Positions 1 to 7,290 of a stretch of DNA of 64,000 nt are shown here, one piece after another. The first letter of the stretch is position 1. Each line of letters opens with the position of its first letter. The notes below the pieces were generated by a model that worked only from the letters and a program-made list of their open reading frames with translations, did not search any database and had not been told where the DNA came from. Made by a program: the position numbers and the translations under genes. Source of the DNA: Actinomycetes bacterium (lineage in GTDB: Bacteria; Actinomycetota; Actinomycetes; Actinomycetales; Dermatophilaceae); assembly GCA_023420415.1 (NCBI GenBank), contig JAEZWF010000040.1, positions 1 to 64,000 on the forward strand. The letters are read 5' to 3'.

Positions 1-991
1 CGCCGGGCTTGTAGGCCGGTCGCTGGGCCGAGGAGATCTCGATGGTGATGTGGAACGTGTTGTCGCGGAAGGCGTCGTCGATGCGCGGCAACCACTTGAC
101 GAGGGCCTCGCTGAAGCACGGGTACTGAGGGGCGTAGCGGGCAAAAACCTCGGTGGTGGGGCGGGTGACCCGACCCACCTGGATGATGCGCTCGCCATTG
201 GCGTCGAGGAAGTCAGCCGTGGTGTTCGCGAAGCCGGCCGTCGAGGCCAGGAACCCCGCCAACGCGTCCTGCTTCTCCACGATGGTCGTGTTCGTCGTGA
301 CCAGGTTGCGAAGGGCGGAGACCAGCTGAGGTGCCGCTACGGCATACGTGCTCGCCAGGTCAGCCAACCCACTGATGTCCGCCTGCAACACCGGCAGCTT
401 GGGGTTGAACGCCTTGAAGTACCTGTCCACCAGCACCAGGTTCTGACCCAGCTGGGTACCGCGACCCTCCAACGCCGTCGCCAGCGCGTTGAGCGTCGTC
501 GACAGCTTCGCCGGGTCCACCGCCCGCAACAACGGCAACAGGTCCTCGAACACCTGCTCCAGCTCGATCGCGACCTTCGTCCGGTCCTGCGGGATCACGT
601 CCCCCGCCCGGATCGCCCGGGCGGCGCGTCCAGCGTCGGGTGCCACCAGGTCGACGTACCGCTCACCGAACAACGTCTTGGGCAGCAACCGCGCCGACAC
701 GTCCGCCGGAATCAATGGCACCAGGTCCGGCTTCAACGCCAGGGTGAGGTCGGCGCCGTCACGCGTGGTGCGGATCGAACGGACCTCACCGACGATGATG
801 CCGCGCAGCTTGACGTCCGACGCCTCCTGCAGTTGCGACCCGATCCGGTCGGTCCTGAGGCCGACGGTGACGACGGGCGTGAACCGCTTCTGGAATGCCG
901 CGATCGACAGCCCGACCAGCAGGACGAGCAGCACCAGGAAGCCCACGCCGTAGGCGTGGTTCCGGGTGCGCGTCATGATGCCGTCCGCCAT
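1..991 (-). CDS. Mce/MlaD family substrate-binding protein, first Mce subunit (3' end outside window)
   Basis: Mce proteins form periplasm- or wall-spanning shuttles that deliver lipids or sterols to the YrbE/Mkl ABC importer. The reading frame stays open from the ATG at 991 to the window edge, giving 330 residues. It has an N-terminal membrane anchor (about residues 10-28, GVGFLVLLVLLVGLSIAAF) and an MlaD domain directly after it (about 33-115, with GIIVGEVRSI and LFGERYVDL). A helical Mce region follows. The start lies 4 nt after the yrbEB stop, so translation is probably coupled; an in-frame ATG at 976 is an alternative. Being first after the two permeases it corresponds to the MceA position. 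Family assignment is secure, substrate unknown. Confidence 0.93.
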   Translation of the reverse strand, partial: MADGIMTRTRNHAYGVGFLVLLVLLVGLSIAAFQKRFTPVVTVGLRTDRIGSQLQEASDVKLRGIIVGEVRSIRTTRDGADLTLALKPDLVPLIPADVSARLLPKTLFGERYVDLVAPDAGRAARAIRAGDVIPQDRTKVAIELEQVFEDLLPLLRAVDPAKLSTTLNALATALEGRGTQLGQNLVLVDRYFKAFNPKLPVLQADISGLADLASTYAVAAPQLVSALRNLVTTNTTIVEKQDALAGFLASTAGFANTTADFLDANGERIIQVGRVTRPTTEVFARYAPQYPCFSEALVKWLPRIDDAFRDNTFHITIEISSAQRPAYKPG

Positions 992-994
992 CGA

Positions 995-1822
995 CTACCC
1001 CGCGATCCGCACGGTCGTGGTGGCGCCCCAGACGGCCAGGGACAGGAAGAAGTCGACGATGTTGATCGCGACGATGGAGGTCCGCACGGCCTTGCCCACG
1101 GCCACGCCCACCCCGGCCGGACCGCCCGAGGCGTTGTAGCCGTAGTAGCAGTGGATCAAAATGATGACGACCGCGAAGACCATCACCTTGATGAAGGAGT
1201 AGAGGACGTCGATCGGCGGCAGGAACAGGTGGAAGTAATGGTCGTAGGTGCCCGCCGACTGCCCGAAGTAGTGCACGACTATGAACCTCGTCGCACCGTA
1301 GGACGACAGGAGTCCGAGGACGTAGAGCGGCACCACCGCGATGAAGCCGGCGATCATCCGGGTCGTCACGAGGAACGGCAGTGACGGGATGCCCATGACC
1401 TCGAGCGCGTCGACCTCCTCGGAGATGCGCATGGCGCCGAGCTGGGCGGTGAAGCCACACCCGACCGTGGCCGCGAGCGCCAGGCCAGCGACGAGGGGGG
1501 CGATCTCGCGCGTGTTGAGGTAGGCCGAGACGAAGCCGGTGAACGCGCCCGTGCCCAGCTGGTTGAGAGAGGAGTAGCCCTGCAGGCCGACCTGGCTGCC
1601 GGTGAAGAAGGCGAGGAAGGCGATGACACCGACGGTGCCGCCGATCACCGACAGCGCGCCGGATCCGAGCGAGACCTCGGCGAGGAGGCGCACGACCTCC
1701 TTCTTGTAGCGGCGGATGGTGCGCGGGCTCCAGGCGAGCGAGCGCACGTAGAAGCGCATCTGCTCGCCCAGGCTGTCGAGCGCCTGGACCGGCTTACCGG
1801 CGACGTCCATGACCTTGCTCAA
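995..1822 (-). CDS. yrbEB: YrbE/MlaE-type permease of the Mce transporter (second permease)
   Basis: This is an integral membrane permease of the Mce lipid ABC importer, 275 residues. The MlaE fold is visible: an amphipathic N-terminus, then hydrophobic segments around 60-85, 90-115, 150-175 and 195-275, with the conserved EVDALEVMGI cytoplasmic EQ-loop-like segment near 136-145 that contacts the ATPase. The frame opens with TTG at 1822, which has an AGGAGG ribosome site about 10 nt upstream; the first in-frame ATG is 1810, where spacing would be too long, so TTG is preferred. It sits 17 nt after yrbEA and 4 nt before the mce gene. The YrbE family call is firm; B position is inferred from order. 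Confidence 0.95.
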   Translation of the reverse strand: MSKVMDVAGKPVQALDSLGEQMRFYVRSLAWSPRTIRRYKKEVVRLLAEVSLGSGALSVIGGTVGVIAFLAFFTGSQVGLQGYSSLNQLGTGAFTGFVSAYLNTREIAPLVAGLALAATVGCGFTAQLGAMRISEEVDALEVMGIPSLPFLVTTRMIAGFIAVVPLYVLGLLSSYGATRFIVVHYFGQSAGTYDHYFHLFLPPIDVLYSFIKVMVFAVVIILIHCYYGYNASGGPAGVGVAVGKAVRTSIVAINIVDFFLSLAVWGATTTVRIAG

Positions 1823-1839
1823 GACTCTTCGCCCTCCTC

Positions 1840-2610
1840 TCAGATCTTCTGTGGGACGACTTGGAAGTAGATGGCGCTGACGACGAAGTTGACGACGAAC
1901 AGGAACATGAACGTGATGACCACGCTCTGGTTCACGGCGTCACCGACACCCTTGGGCCCACCTCCCGCGGTCAGCCCCTTGTAGGACGCGACCACGGCGG
2001 CGATGAAGCCGAAGATGACGGCCTTGATCTCCGAGGTCCACAGGTCGGCCAGCTGCGCCAACGCGGTGAAGGACGCGATGTACGCACCCGGCGTGCCTCC
2101 CTGGATGATCACGTTGAAGAAGTAGCCACCTGCGACGCCGACGACGGACACCAACCCGTTGAGCAGCAACGCAACCACCATCGCCGCCAGGACCCGAGGC
2201 ACCACGAGGCGCTGGATCGGGCTGATGCCGAGCACCTCCATCGCGTCGATCTCCTCGCGGATCTTGCGCGAGCCGAGGTCGGCGCAGATGGCCGAGCCGC
2301 CAGCGCCGGCGATCAGCAGCGCGGTGACGATGGGCGACGCCTCACGGATGACGGCCAGCACCGAGGCGGCACCGGTGAACGACTGGGCGCCGAGCTGTCG
2401 GGTGAGGGTGCCGAGCTGGAGGGCGATGACCGCACCGAACGGGATCGACACCAGCGCGGTCGGCACGATCGTGACCGAGGCGATGAACCAGCACTGCTGG
2501 ATGAACTCCTTGGTCTGGAACGGCCGACGCGGCAGCGCCCGCAGCGTGTCGAGGACGAGCGCGAAGAGCGATCCGGTCTGCCGCAGGGCGCCGGTGACGG
2601 GGCTGCTCAT
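1840..2610 (-). CDS. yrbEA: YrbE/MlaE-type permease of the Mce transporter (first permease)
   Basis: The first of two paired MlaE-family permeases, 256 residues, partner of the Mkl ATPase. It shows the family signature REEIDAMEVLGISP near residues 117-130 and 5-6 hydrophobic segments, including VVALLLNGLVSVVGVAGGYF and a C-terminal segment around VVITFMFLFVVNFVVSAIYF. The ATG at 2610 overlaps the ATPase stop (ATGA), so the two are translationally coupled; an upstream in-frame extension to 2676 would lie inside the ATPase gene and is not used. Together with yrbEB it should form the membrane heterodimer of the importer. Confidence 0.95.
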   Translation of the reverse strand: MSSPVTGALRQTGSLFALVLDTLRALPRRPFQTKEFIQQCWFIASVTIVPTALVSIPFGAVIALQLGTLTRQLGAQSFTGAASVLAVIREASPIVTALLIAGAGGSAICADLGSRKIREEIDAMEVLGISPIQRLVVPRVLAAMVVALLLNGLVSVVGVAGGYFFNVIIQGGTPGAYIASFTALAQLADLWTSEIKAVIFGFIAAVVASYKGLTAGGGPKGVGDAVNQSVVITFMFLFVVNFVVSAIYFQVVPQKI

Positions 2611-3560
2611 GCGACACCCGCGGCGCGTGACTCGAACGACCCCGGCGGCGGCGTCACACCGTTGTCGGCACACCACTGGCCGGGCGGACGCTCGCCGCGA
2701 CGCGGCATACCGTTGCTCGTCCCCAGCTGGAACGGGATCGGCGGCAGCGGCGGCAGCTCCTGACCCGACGCGGCCTCGGCGGCGAGCTCGTCGGCGTCCT
2801 TCTCCTCCGACATGCCGATCGGGCCGATGGTCTGGGCGTTGAGGAACTGGCGCACGACCGGCTCCTCGGAGCTGAGCAGCATCTCGCGCGGCCCGAACAT
2901 CGCGAGGTGCTTGTGGTAGAGCAGTCCGATGTTGTCGGGCACGGTGCGGGTCGAGTTGATGTCGTGCGTGACGATGAGGAAGGTCGCGTCGATCTGGGCG
3001 TTGAGGTCGATGAAGAGCTGGTTGATGAAGCTCGTGCGCACCGGGTCGAGACCGGAGTCGGGCTCGTCGATCAGCAGGATCTCGGGGTCGAGCACGAGGG
3101 CGCGGGCGAGTCCGGCGCGCTTGCGCATACCTCCGGAGATCTCACCGGGCAGCTTGTCCTCGGCGCCCTGGAGACCGACGAGCTCCATCTTCTCCAGGAC
3201 GATGTTGCGGATCTCGGACTCGCCCTTCTTGGTGTGCTCGCGCAGCGGGAAGGCGACGTTGTCGTAGAGGTTCATCGAGCCGAAGAGGGCGCCGTCCTGG
3301 AACAGCACGCCGAACAGCTTGCGCACTTCGTAGAGGTCGTGCTCGCGCAGCTGGGTGAGGTCCTGGCCCTCGATCCAGATCGAGCCGGCGTCGGGCTTGA
3401 GCAGGCCGACGAGGGTCTTGAGGAACACCGACTTGCCGGTGCCGGACGGGCCGAGCATGACCGAGATCTCGCCGGCGGGGAGGGTGAGGGTGACGTCGTT
3501 CCAGATCAGCTGCGACCCGAACTTCTTGGTCAGCCCCTCGACCTTGATCTCAACGCCCAC
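2607..3560 (-). CDS. mkl: Mce transporter ATP-binding protein (Mkl/MlaF type)
   Basis: This is the ATPase that energises Mce lipid import. Over 317 residues it carries Walker A GPSGTGKS (about 37-44), Q-loop region LFQDGALF, ABC signature SGGMRKRAG (about 142-150), Walker B ILLIDEPDSGLD and H-loop VTHD. A C-terminal tail of about 60 residues, rich in Glu, Ala and Pro, goes beyond the core fold, as in mycobacterial Mkl. The start is GTG at 3560 with a GAGGTGAG-like site upstream. It is first in the operon mkl-yrbEA-yrbEB-mce. Mycobacterium tuberculosis mkl also lies between rplJL and rpoB, so the location next to rplJL looks ancestral. Confidence 0.95.
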   Translation of the reverse strand: MGVEIKVEGLTKKFGSQLIWNDVTLTLPAGEISVMLGPSGTGKSVFLKTLVGLLKPDAGSIWIEGQDLTQLREHDLYEVRKLFGVLFQDGALFGSMNLYDNVAFPLREHTKKGESEIRNIVLEKMELVGLQGAEDKLPGEISGGMRKRAGLARALVLDPEILLIDEPDSGLDPVRTSFINQLFIDLNAQIDATFLIVTHDINSTRTVPDNIGLLYHKHLAMFGPREMLLSSEEPVVRQFLNAQTIGPIGMSEEKDADELAAEAASGQELPPLPPIPFQLGTSNGMPRRGERPPGQWCADNGVTPPPGSFESRAAGVA

Positions 3561-3688
3561 GTCTCACCTCGTCGTGAAAATTGCATGCCTGCCCGATGAG
3601 GGCCCCGGTTCGTGTGGGTCAACGAGGCGGTGACGTCGAAGTTACGGCTGGGTATGCCGCCTGCGTGCGTGCACCGGGGGTGATGGGC
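3561..3688. promoter_or_regulatory. Intergenic region carrying the Mce operon promoter
   Basis: This 128-bp gap separates the acetyltransferase stop from mkl. It holds the ribosome-binding site of mkl and an A/T-richer stretch (gtgaaaattgcatg, 3575-3588) that is the likely promoter zone on the minus strand. It also holds one copy of the GTATGCCG octamer at 3652. No terminator hairpin is obvious. The promoter call is inference from position and base composition. Confidence 0.4.
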
Positions 3689-4165
3689 TCAGCGCGGCCG
3701 GTTGCGGCGCATCGCGGGTTCGGCGCAGTCGACGAAGCCCCGGGCCTCGTAGATCGGCCGGCCCAGGTCGGTCGCGAACAGGTCGACCCGCTGCACGTCG
3801 GTCTCGGTGTCGAACCAGTGCAGGACCGCGTCGGTGCAGGCGCTCGCGAGGCCGCGCCCGCGGTGGGCCGGGTCGGTGGCGACGTTGAAGAGCAGTCCGA
3901 CCGACCCGGAGTCGATGAACGGGCTGGGTGTCAGCGGGGTGCGCTGACCGCAGGCGCTGGCGACGACCTGCCCGTCGACCTCGGCTACGACCGCGCGGAA
4001 GCCCCGGCTGGGCAGCTGGGTCCGGAACCACCCGGCGGCCTCCTCGCGCCAGGGCGCGGCATCGAGCTGCTCGGCGCTCGCGCCCATGACGGCGAACATG
4101 ACGGCCCGCATTCGGACGAGGTCGTCGGCATCGGCGAGGGTGGCTGGGCGCAGGGTGGGTCTCAT
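3689..4165 (-). CDS. GNAT family N-acetyltransferase
   Basis: A 158-residue single-domain GNAT enzyme, which transfers an acetyl group from acetyl-CoA to an amine; substrate unknown. The acetyl-CoA loop is visible as ATDPAHRGRGLASACTDAVL (motif RGRGLA, about 107-112). The C-terminal strand and helix (VDLFATDLGRPIYEARGF) carry the usual YEARGF ending of motif B. The ATG at 4165 is preferred over longer upstream frames because a promoter-like CAGACT hexamer lies 7 nt before it. It stands alone, convergent with nothing and divergent from the DUF559-like gene. Confidence 0.9.
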   Translation of the reverse strand: MRPTLRPATLADADDLVRMRAVMFAVMGASAEQLDAAPWREEAAGWFRTQLPSRGFRAVVAEVDGQVVASACGQRTPLTPSPFIDSGSVGLLFNVATDPAHRGRGLASACTDAVLHWFDTETDVQRVDLFATDLGRPIYEARGFVDCAEPAMRRNRPR

Positions 4166-4172
4166 GGCGGGC

Positions 4173-4178
4173 AGTCTG
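4173..4178 (-). promoter_or_regulatory. Putative -10 element of a leaderless promoter (acetyltransferase)
   Basis: On the minus strand CAGACT is followed by GCCCGCC and then the ATG at 4165, a spacing of 7 nt. The adenosine-deaminase gene at 15410 has nearly the same sequence, CAGACT-GCCCCGC-ATG. Such spacing would put the transcription start at or next to the start codon. The -35 region is weak. Confidence 0.45.
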
Positions 4179-4215
4179 CTCACTGCCTGCGCGCGCGGCT
4201 CGGGGTTTTCACGCT

Positions 4216-4256
4216 CCGGGATGCCAGGGGCGCGGCATACTGCGCGTCCGGCATCC
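4216..4256. repeat. Palindromic extragenic repeat, copy 1 of 3
   Basis: A 41-bp element, outer arms GGATGCC / GGCATCC, inner arms GCGC / GCGC around the octamer CGGCATAC. It is nearly identical to copies at 5268-5308 (41 of 41 positions by eye) and 5758-5799 (a few changes). It lies between divergently transcribed genes, so it is not simply a terminator. Confidence 0.85.
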
Positions 4257-4315
4257 ATCAAGGAGGCCTGTGGATGGCCGGCCGATGCAGGTGGCGATTC
4301 GGGCAGGGTGGACGC

Positions 4316-5254
4316 ATGTCCGCAGCACCACGGCGTCGTCGCGTCACCCGGGCCGAGCGCGCCCGGGTCGCCGCGCGGTATGCCGCCGAGCAGGGCGGGG
4401 TGGTGCACCGCCGACAGCTGCGGGCGGGTGGCGTCGGCAGGCACGACGTGCGCAGTGAGGTGGATGCCGGGCGCTGGACCGTCGCGGGCCGGCACACGGT
4501 GCTCATCGGCACCGGAGAGCTGTCCGCCGAGGCGAAGCGGTGGCAGGCGGTCTGGGAGTCCGGCGCGGGTGCGGCGCTCGACGGTGTGGTGGCGCTGCTC
4601 GTCGCCGGGATGACGGGCTTCCGGGCCGACCGGCTCGATGTGAGCCTCCCTCACCGCAACCGGTGGCACCTGGTGGCCGGGGTCCAGTTGCACCGGCGTC
4701 AGCGGATGCCGCCGGTCGTCGAGGCCGGGATTGCCCGAGTGAAGCCGCAGTTCGCCGTGATGCACGCGGCCGCCTGGGCGGTCAGCGATCGGCAGGCCGC
4801 GTTGCTGTTGTGCCTGGTCGTGCAGCAACGTCTGGTGCGGCCGGCCGACCTGCTCGCCGCGTGCGACTCAGTGGGGCGGCTTCGCCGCGGAGCCGCAATC
4901 CGGCAGATCGTGCGGGACGTGTGCGACGGCGCTCAGTCCCTCGGCAAGCTCGACTTCGCGCTGATGTGTCGTCGCTCCGGCTTGCCGCGCCCCAGTCGGC
5001 AGGCGGTGCGGACGACGGCCGCGGGGAGGGTCTACCTCGATGTCGCCTGGGACGACCTGGGGCTGGTCGTGGAGATCGACGGCGGTCACCACGGGCTCGC
5101 CCTGAACCCGGTCGACGACGCGGTCCGCCAGAACGAGCTGGTGATCAGCGGCTCACGGGTGCTGCGGATTCCGGTGGTGGGGCTGCGGATCGCCGCCGAC
5201 ACGTTCATGGACCAGGTGGTCCGAGCCCATGCCCAGCTCAGCGCTGCAGCCTGA
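4316..5254 (+). CDS. AbiEi-like N-terminal / DUF559-like C-terminal domain protein
   Basis: 312 residues. The N-terminus (about 10-60, with GGVVHRRQLRAGGV and GRWTVAGRHTVL) resembles the winged-helix AbiEi antitoxin family, with the typical short helix-turn-helix followed by 'G.W..V....V'. The C-terminus (about 225-312) looks like the DUF559/Vsr-type nuclease fold: VYLDVAWDDLGLVVEIDGGHH, then a strand VLRIPV. The D...EIDG..H pattern is the usual putative active site. Proteins of this architecture are common and often multicopy in Actinobacteria; function is unproven, nuclease or regulator. It is flanked on both sides by copies of the 41-bp palindromic repeat. ATG 4316 is chosen because CAGGGT lies 6 nt upstream. 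Confidence 0.75.
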   Translation: MSAAPRRRRVTRAERARVAARYAAEQGGVVHRRQLRAGGVGRHDVRSEVDAGRWTVAGRHTVLIGTGELSAEAKRWQAVWESGAGAALDGVVALLVAGMTGFRADRLDVSLPHRNRWHLVAGVQLHRRQRMPPVVEAGIARVKPQFAVMHAAAWAVSDRQAALLLCLVVQQRLVRPADLLAACDSVGRLRRGAAIRQIVRDVCDGAQSLGKLDFALMCRRSGLPRPSRQAVRTTAAGRVYLDVAWDDLGLVVEIDGGHHGLALNPVDDAVRQNELVISGSRVLRIPVVGLRIAADTFMDQVVRAHAQLSAAA

Positions 5255-5267
5255 GTGCCGGCTGCTA

Positions 5268-5308
5268 CCGGGATGCCAGGGGCGCGGCATACTGCGCGTC
5301 CGGCATCC
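5268..5308. repeat. Palindromic extragenic repeat, copy 2 of 3
   Basis: Same 41-bp sequence as the element at 4216. It lies just after the stop at 5254 and ends about 18 nt before the next start at 5327, so it separates two genes in the same orientation. Outer arms GGATGCC / GGCATCC; contains CGGCATAC. Confidence 0.85.
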
Positions 5309-5326
5309 GCCAGCCATGCTGGGTGC

Positions 5327-5749
5327 GTGACCACGACGAACGAGCTGCGCTACCCGCTCATGGACGCCCAGCCGCGGTGGTTGAGGCTCGGCTTTCCGAT
5401 CGGGGTGGCCCTGATCCTGGTCACGGGCCTCGTGCGCGTCCTGGGCGGCCAACCACTGTCCGCACAAGCTCCCCGACTCATCGTGCTGGGCATCCTGGTC
5501 GGTTGCTGGCTGCTGCTGCGACGGGCCGAGGTCGTAGTCGACCAGACCCACATCCGCGCCCCACTGCGCAGTGCCATCAGCTGGGACGATGTCGCCGGCG
5601 TGGAGCAGCCCGGACCGTGGAGCGACGTCGTCCGGGTCCGGCTGAACGACGGCACCAGCCGTCCGACCGGGCTGCCCCCGGACTACGCCGACCGGGTGGC
5701 TGCGCTCGGCGGCAAGCCCCTCCTCCCGCCAGCCGATCGCCAGAGGTGA
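5327..5749 (+). CDS. Small PH-domain-like membrane protein
   Basis: 140 residues from GTG 5327, or 129 from an ATG at 5360. Two hydrophobic helices near the N-terminus (about 25-45, IGVALILVTGLVRVL, and 52-70, LIVLGILVGCWLLL) are followed by a soluble beta-rich part. This part (VVVDQTHIRAPLRSAISWDDVAGVE) resembles bacterial PH domains of the YdbT/DUF304 kind. Function unknown. GTG is favoured because catgct lies 6 nt upstream, as in the other leaderless genes here. It converges with rplL; the hairpin at 5760-5799 and the terminator at 5811-5846 lie between them. Confidence 0.7.
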   Translation: MTTTNELRYPLMDAQPRWLRLGFPIGVALILVTGLVRVLGGQPLSAQAPRLIVLGILVGCWLLLRRAEVVVDQTHIRAPLRSAISWDDVAGVEQPGPWSDVVRVRLNDGTSRPTGLPPDYADRVAALGGKPLLPPADRQR

Positions 5750-5759
5750 ACGGACCACC

Positions 5760-5799
5760 GGGATGCCAGGAGCGCGGCATACTGCGCCCCTGGCATCCC
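5760..5799 (+). terminator. Palindromic repeat copy 3, forming a perfect hairpin
   Basis: The third copy of the 41-bp repeat differs from the other two so that the outer arms pair perfectly over 11 bp (GGGATGCCAGG with CCTGGCATCCC), with a second GCGC/GCGC pairing inside and the octamer CGGCATAC in the loop. It begins 10 nt after the stop at 5749 and can serve as a terminator for that gene. Confidence 0.7.
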
Positions 5800-5810
5800 G
5801 TGAGAAACGC

Positions 5811-5846
5811 AAAGGCGGGGCCGGGCAGATGCCCGACCCCGCCTTT
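5811..5846 (-). terminator. Rho-independent terminator of the rplJL operon
   Basis: Near-perfect 17-bp stem (AAAGGCGGGG... / ...CCCCGCCTTT) with one G-T pair and a very short loop, directly downstream of the rplL stop. The flanking A and T tracts let it work in both directions, so it may also stop transcription of the convergent PH-like gene. Confidence 0.85.
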
Positions 5847-5863
5847 GGCGGTGAAGAGTCAGC

Positions 5864-6256
5864 TCACTTGAGCTCGACGGTGGCGCCGGCGCCCTCGAGG
5901 GCCTCCTTGGCCTTGTCGGCAGCAGCCTTGTCGACCTTCTCCAGGACGGGCTTGGGAGCGCCGTCCACGAGGTCCTTGGCCTCCTTCAGGCCGAGGGAGG
6001 TCAGCGCGCGGACCTCCTTGATGACCTGGATCTTCTTGTCGCCAGCAGCGGTGAGGATGACGTCGAACTCGTCCTTCTCCTCGGCCGCACCGGCGTCGCC
6101 GCCAGCACCGCCGGCAGCGGGCGCACCGGCGACGGCAACCGGGGCCGCAGCGGTGACGTTGAAGGTGTCCTCGAACTGCTTCACGAACTCGGAGAGCTCG
6201 ATGAGGGTCATCTCCTTGAAGGCCTCAAGGAGCTCGTCGGTGGAGAGCTTCGCCAT
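5864..6256 (-). CDS. rplL: Ribosomal protein bL12 (L7/L12)
   Basis: The stalk protein of the 50S subunit that recruits translation GTPases, 130 residues. The N-terminal dimerisation domain ([26 protein letters not shown]), an Ala/Gly-rich hinge (about 38-58), and the C-terminal factor-binding domain ([37 protein letters not shown]) are all present. It follows rplJ by 88 nt, a gap that holds an octamer copy at 6284. It is last in its operon; the terminator at 5811-5846 follows. Confidence 0.99.
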   Translation of the reverse strand: MAKLSTDELLEAFKEMTLIELSEFVKQFEDTFNVTAAAPVAVAGAPAAGGAGGDAGAAEEKDEFDVILTAAGDKKIQVIKEVRALTSLGLKEAKDLVDGAPKPVLEKVDKAAADKAKEALEGAGATVELK

Positions 6257-6344
6257 GATGGGCGTCCTTTCTTCTACTTACTTGTATGCCGTGAGTGGCG
6301 GTTTGGTTGATGAGCTTGGCTCGAGCGGGCGGGGCCCGACCGGG

Positions 6345-6977
6345 TCAGCTCGCGTCGCCACCCTCGGCGACGTCTGCAGCAGCCTCGGCCGGAGCCTCGG
6401 CAGCGGGAGCCTCCTCGTCCGCGGCCTCGGCGGCGGGGGCGGCGGTGTCAGCCACCGGACCCTCGGCCTCGACCTTGGCCCGCAGCGCGTCGACGACCCG
6501 AGCGGTCTGCGACAGCGGCGCGGCGAAGAGGTAGACAGCCTTGCTGAGCGACGCGTTCATGGCGCCGGCCAGCTTGGCCAGGAGCACCTCGCGGGACTCG
6601 AGGTCCGCAAGCTTGCTGATCTCCTCGGTGCTCAGGGGCTTGCCGTCCATGACGCCGCCCTTGATCACCAGGAGGGGGTTCGCCTTGGCGAAGTCACGCA
6701 GACCCTTGGCGGCCTCGACCGGGTCACCATCGACGAACGCGATGGCGGACGGTCCGACGAGCTGGCCGTCGAACGCGGTCACACCGGCGTCCTTGGCAGC
6801 AAGCTCGGTCAGCGTGTTCTTCACGACGGCGAAGGTGGCGTTCCCGCGCAGCGAGTTGCGCAGCTCGGTGATCTGCTTCACCGAAAGACCGCGGTACTCG
6901 GTCAGCACGGCCGCGCCGGAGGTGCGGAACTTGTCCGACAGCTCGGCGATGGCGGCAGCCTTGTCAGCCTTGGCCAT
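6345..6977 (-). CDS. rplJ: Ribosomal protein uL10
   Basis: Anchors the L7/L12 dimers to the ribosome, 210 residues. The N-terminal RNA-binding domain ([35 protein letters not shown]) and a helical C-terminal spine are recognisable. The C-terminus has an extra acidic, Ala/Glu/Pro-rich tail of about 40 residues ([20 protein letters not shown]), common in actinobacterial L10. ATG 6977 is set by homology and a GGGAGG site upstream; the longer frame to 7262 runs through the leader RNA. Expression is expected to be autoregulated through the L10 leader. Confidence 0.99.
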   Translation of the reverse strand: MAKADKAAAIAELSDKFRTSGAAVLTEYRGLSVKQITELRNSLRGNATFAVVKNTLTELAAKDAGVTAFDGQLVGPSAIAFVDGDPVEAAKGLRDFAKANPLLVIKGGVMDGKPLSTEEISKLADLESREVLLAKLAGAMNASLSKAVYLFAAPLSQTARVVDALRAKVEAEGPVADTAAPAAEAADEEAPAAEAPAEAAADVAEGGDAS

Positions 6978-7026
6978 GGGGCCTCCCTTCCGTGGTGGAC
7001 GACCGCTGGGAAGCGAGCCCCCACAT

Positions 7027-7055
7027 GAAGAAAGCCCCGGCGCAGGGCTCGGGGC
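7027..7055 (-). terminator. Attenuator hairpin in the rplJ leader
   Basis: On the minus strand GCCCCG...CGGGGC forms a GC-rich stem that is followed by TTTCTTC, the form of an intrinsic terminator, about 50 nt before rplJ. Its position inside the L10 leader indicates transcription attenuation of rplJL. Confidence 0.65.
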
Positions 7056-7185
7056 ACGGCACGCAGCACGATGGCTGGTGCGGTAACTCGGCCTGCGCTG
7101 GCGCCCACCTCGGGTGGGACCTTCGGTCACCGTGCCGGGCACGAGGACAACCAAGCGGTCTCTGGTCACCTCCAAGAGTACGGGC
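7056..7185 (-). ncRNA. Ribosomal protein L10 leader RNA
   Basis: The 5' leader of rplJ carries the elements of the L10 leader family: CAGAGACCGCTTGGTTGTCC near 7166-7147, then a pairing around GGTGACCGAAGGTCCCACC and GAGGTGGG. In bacteria this RNA binds the L10-(L12) complex and feeds back on rplJL expression. Boundaries are approximate because I judged them by eye. Confidence 0.75.
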
Positions 7186-7225
7186 CGCAGGGCGCCCCGA
7201 CCAAATCGAGGGCATGCCGCCCGCC

Positions 7226-7271
7226 TGCGTCTGCGTGAATGGCGGCTATGGCAACCATTCACGCAGACGCA
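7226..7271. repeat. Long perfect inverted repeat between lipoprotein gene and L10 leader
   Basis: Two 17-bp arms, TGCGTCTGCGTGAATGG and its exact complement, around a 12-nt loop. It lies 19 nt beyond the 3' end of the lipoprotein gene (stop side 7291), on that gene's downstream side, so it may terminate that transcript before the rplJ promoter. No T-tract follows. Confidence 0.8.
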
Positions 7272-7290
7272 AGCAGGAGCGGGCCCCGGT

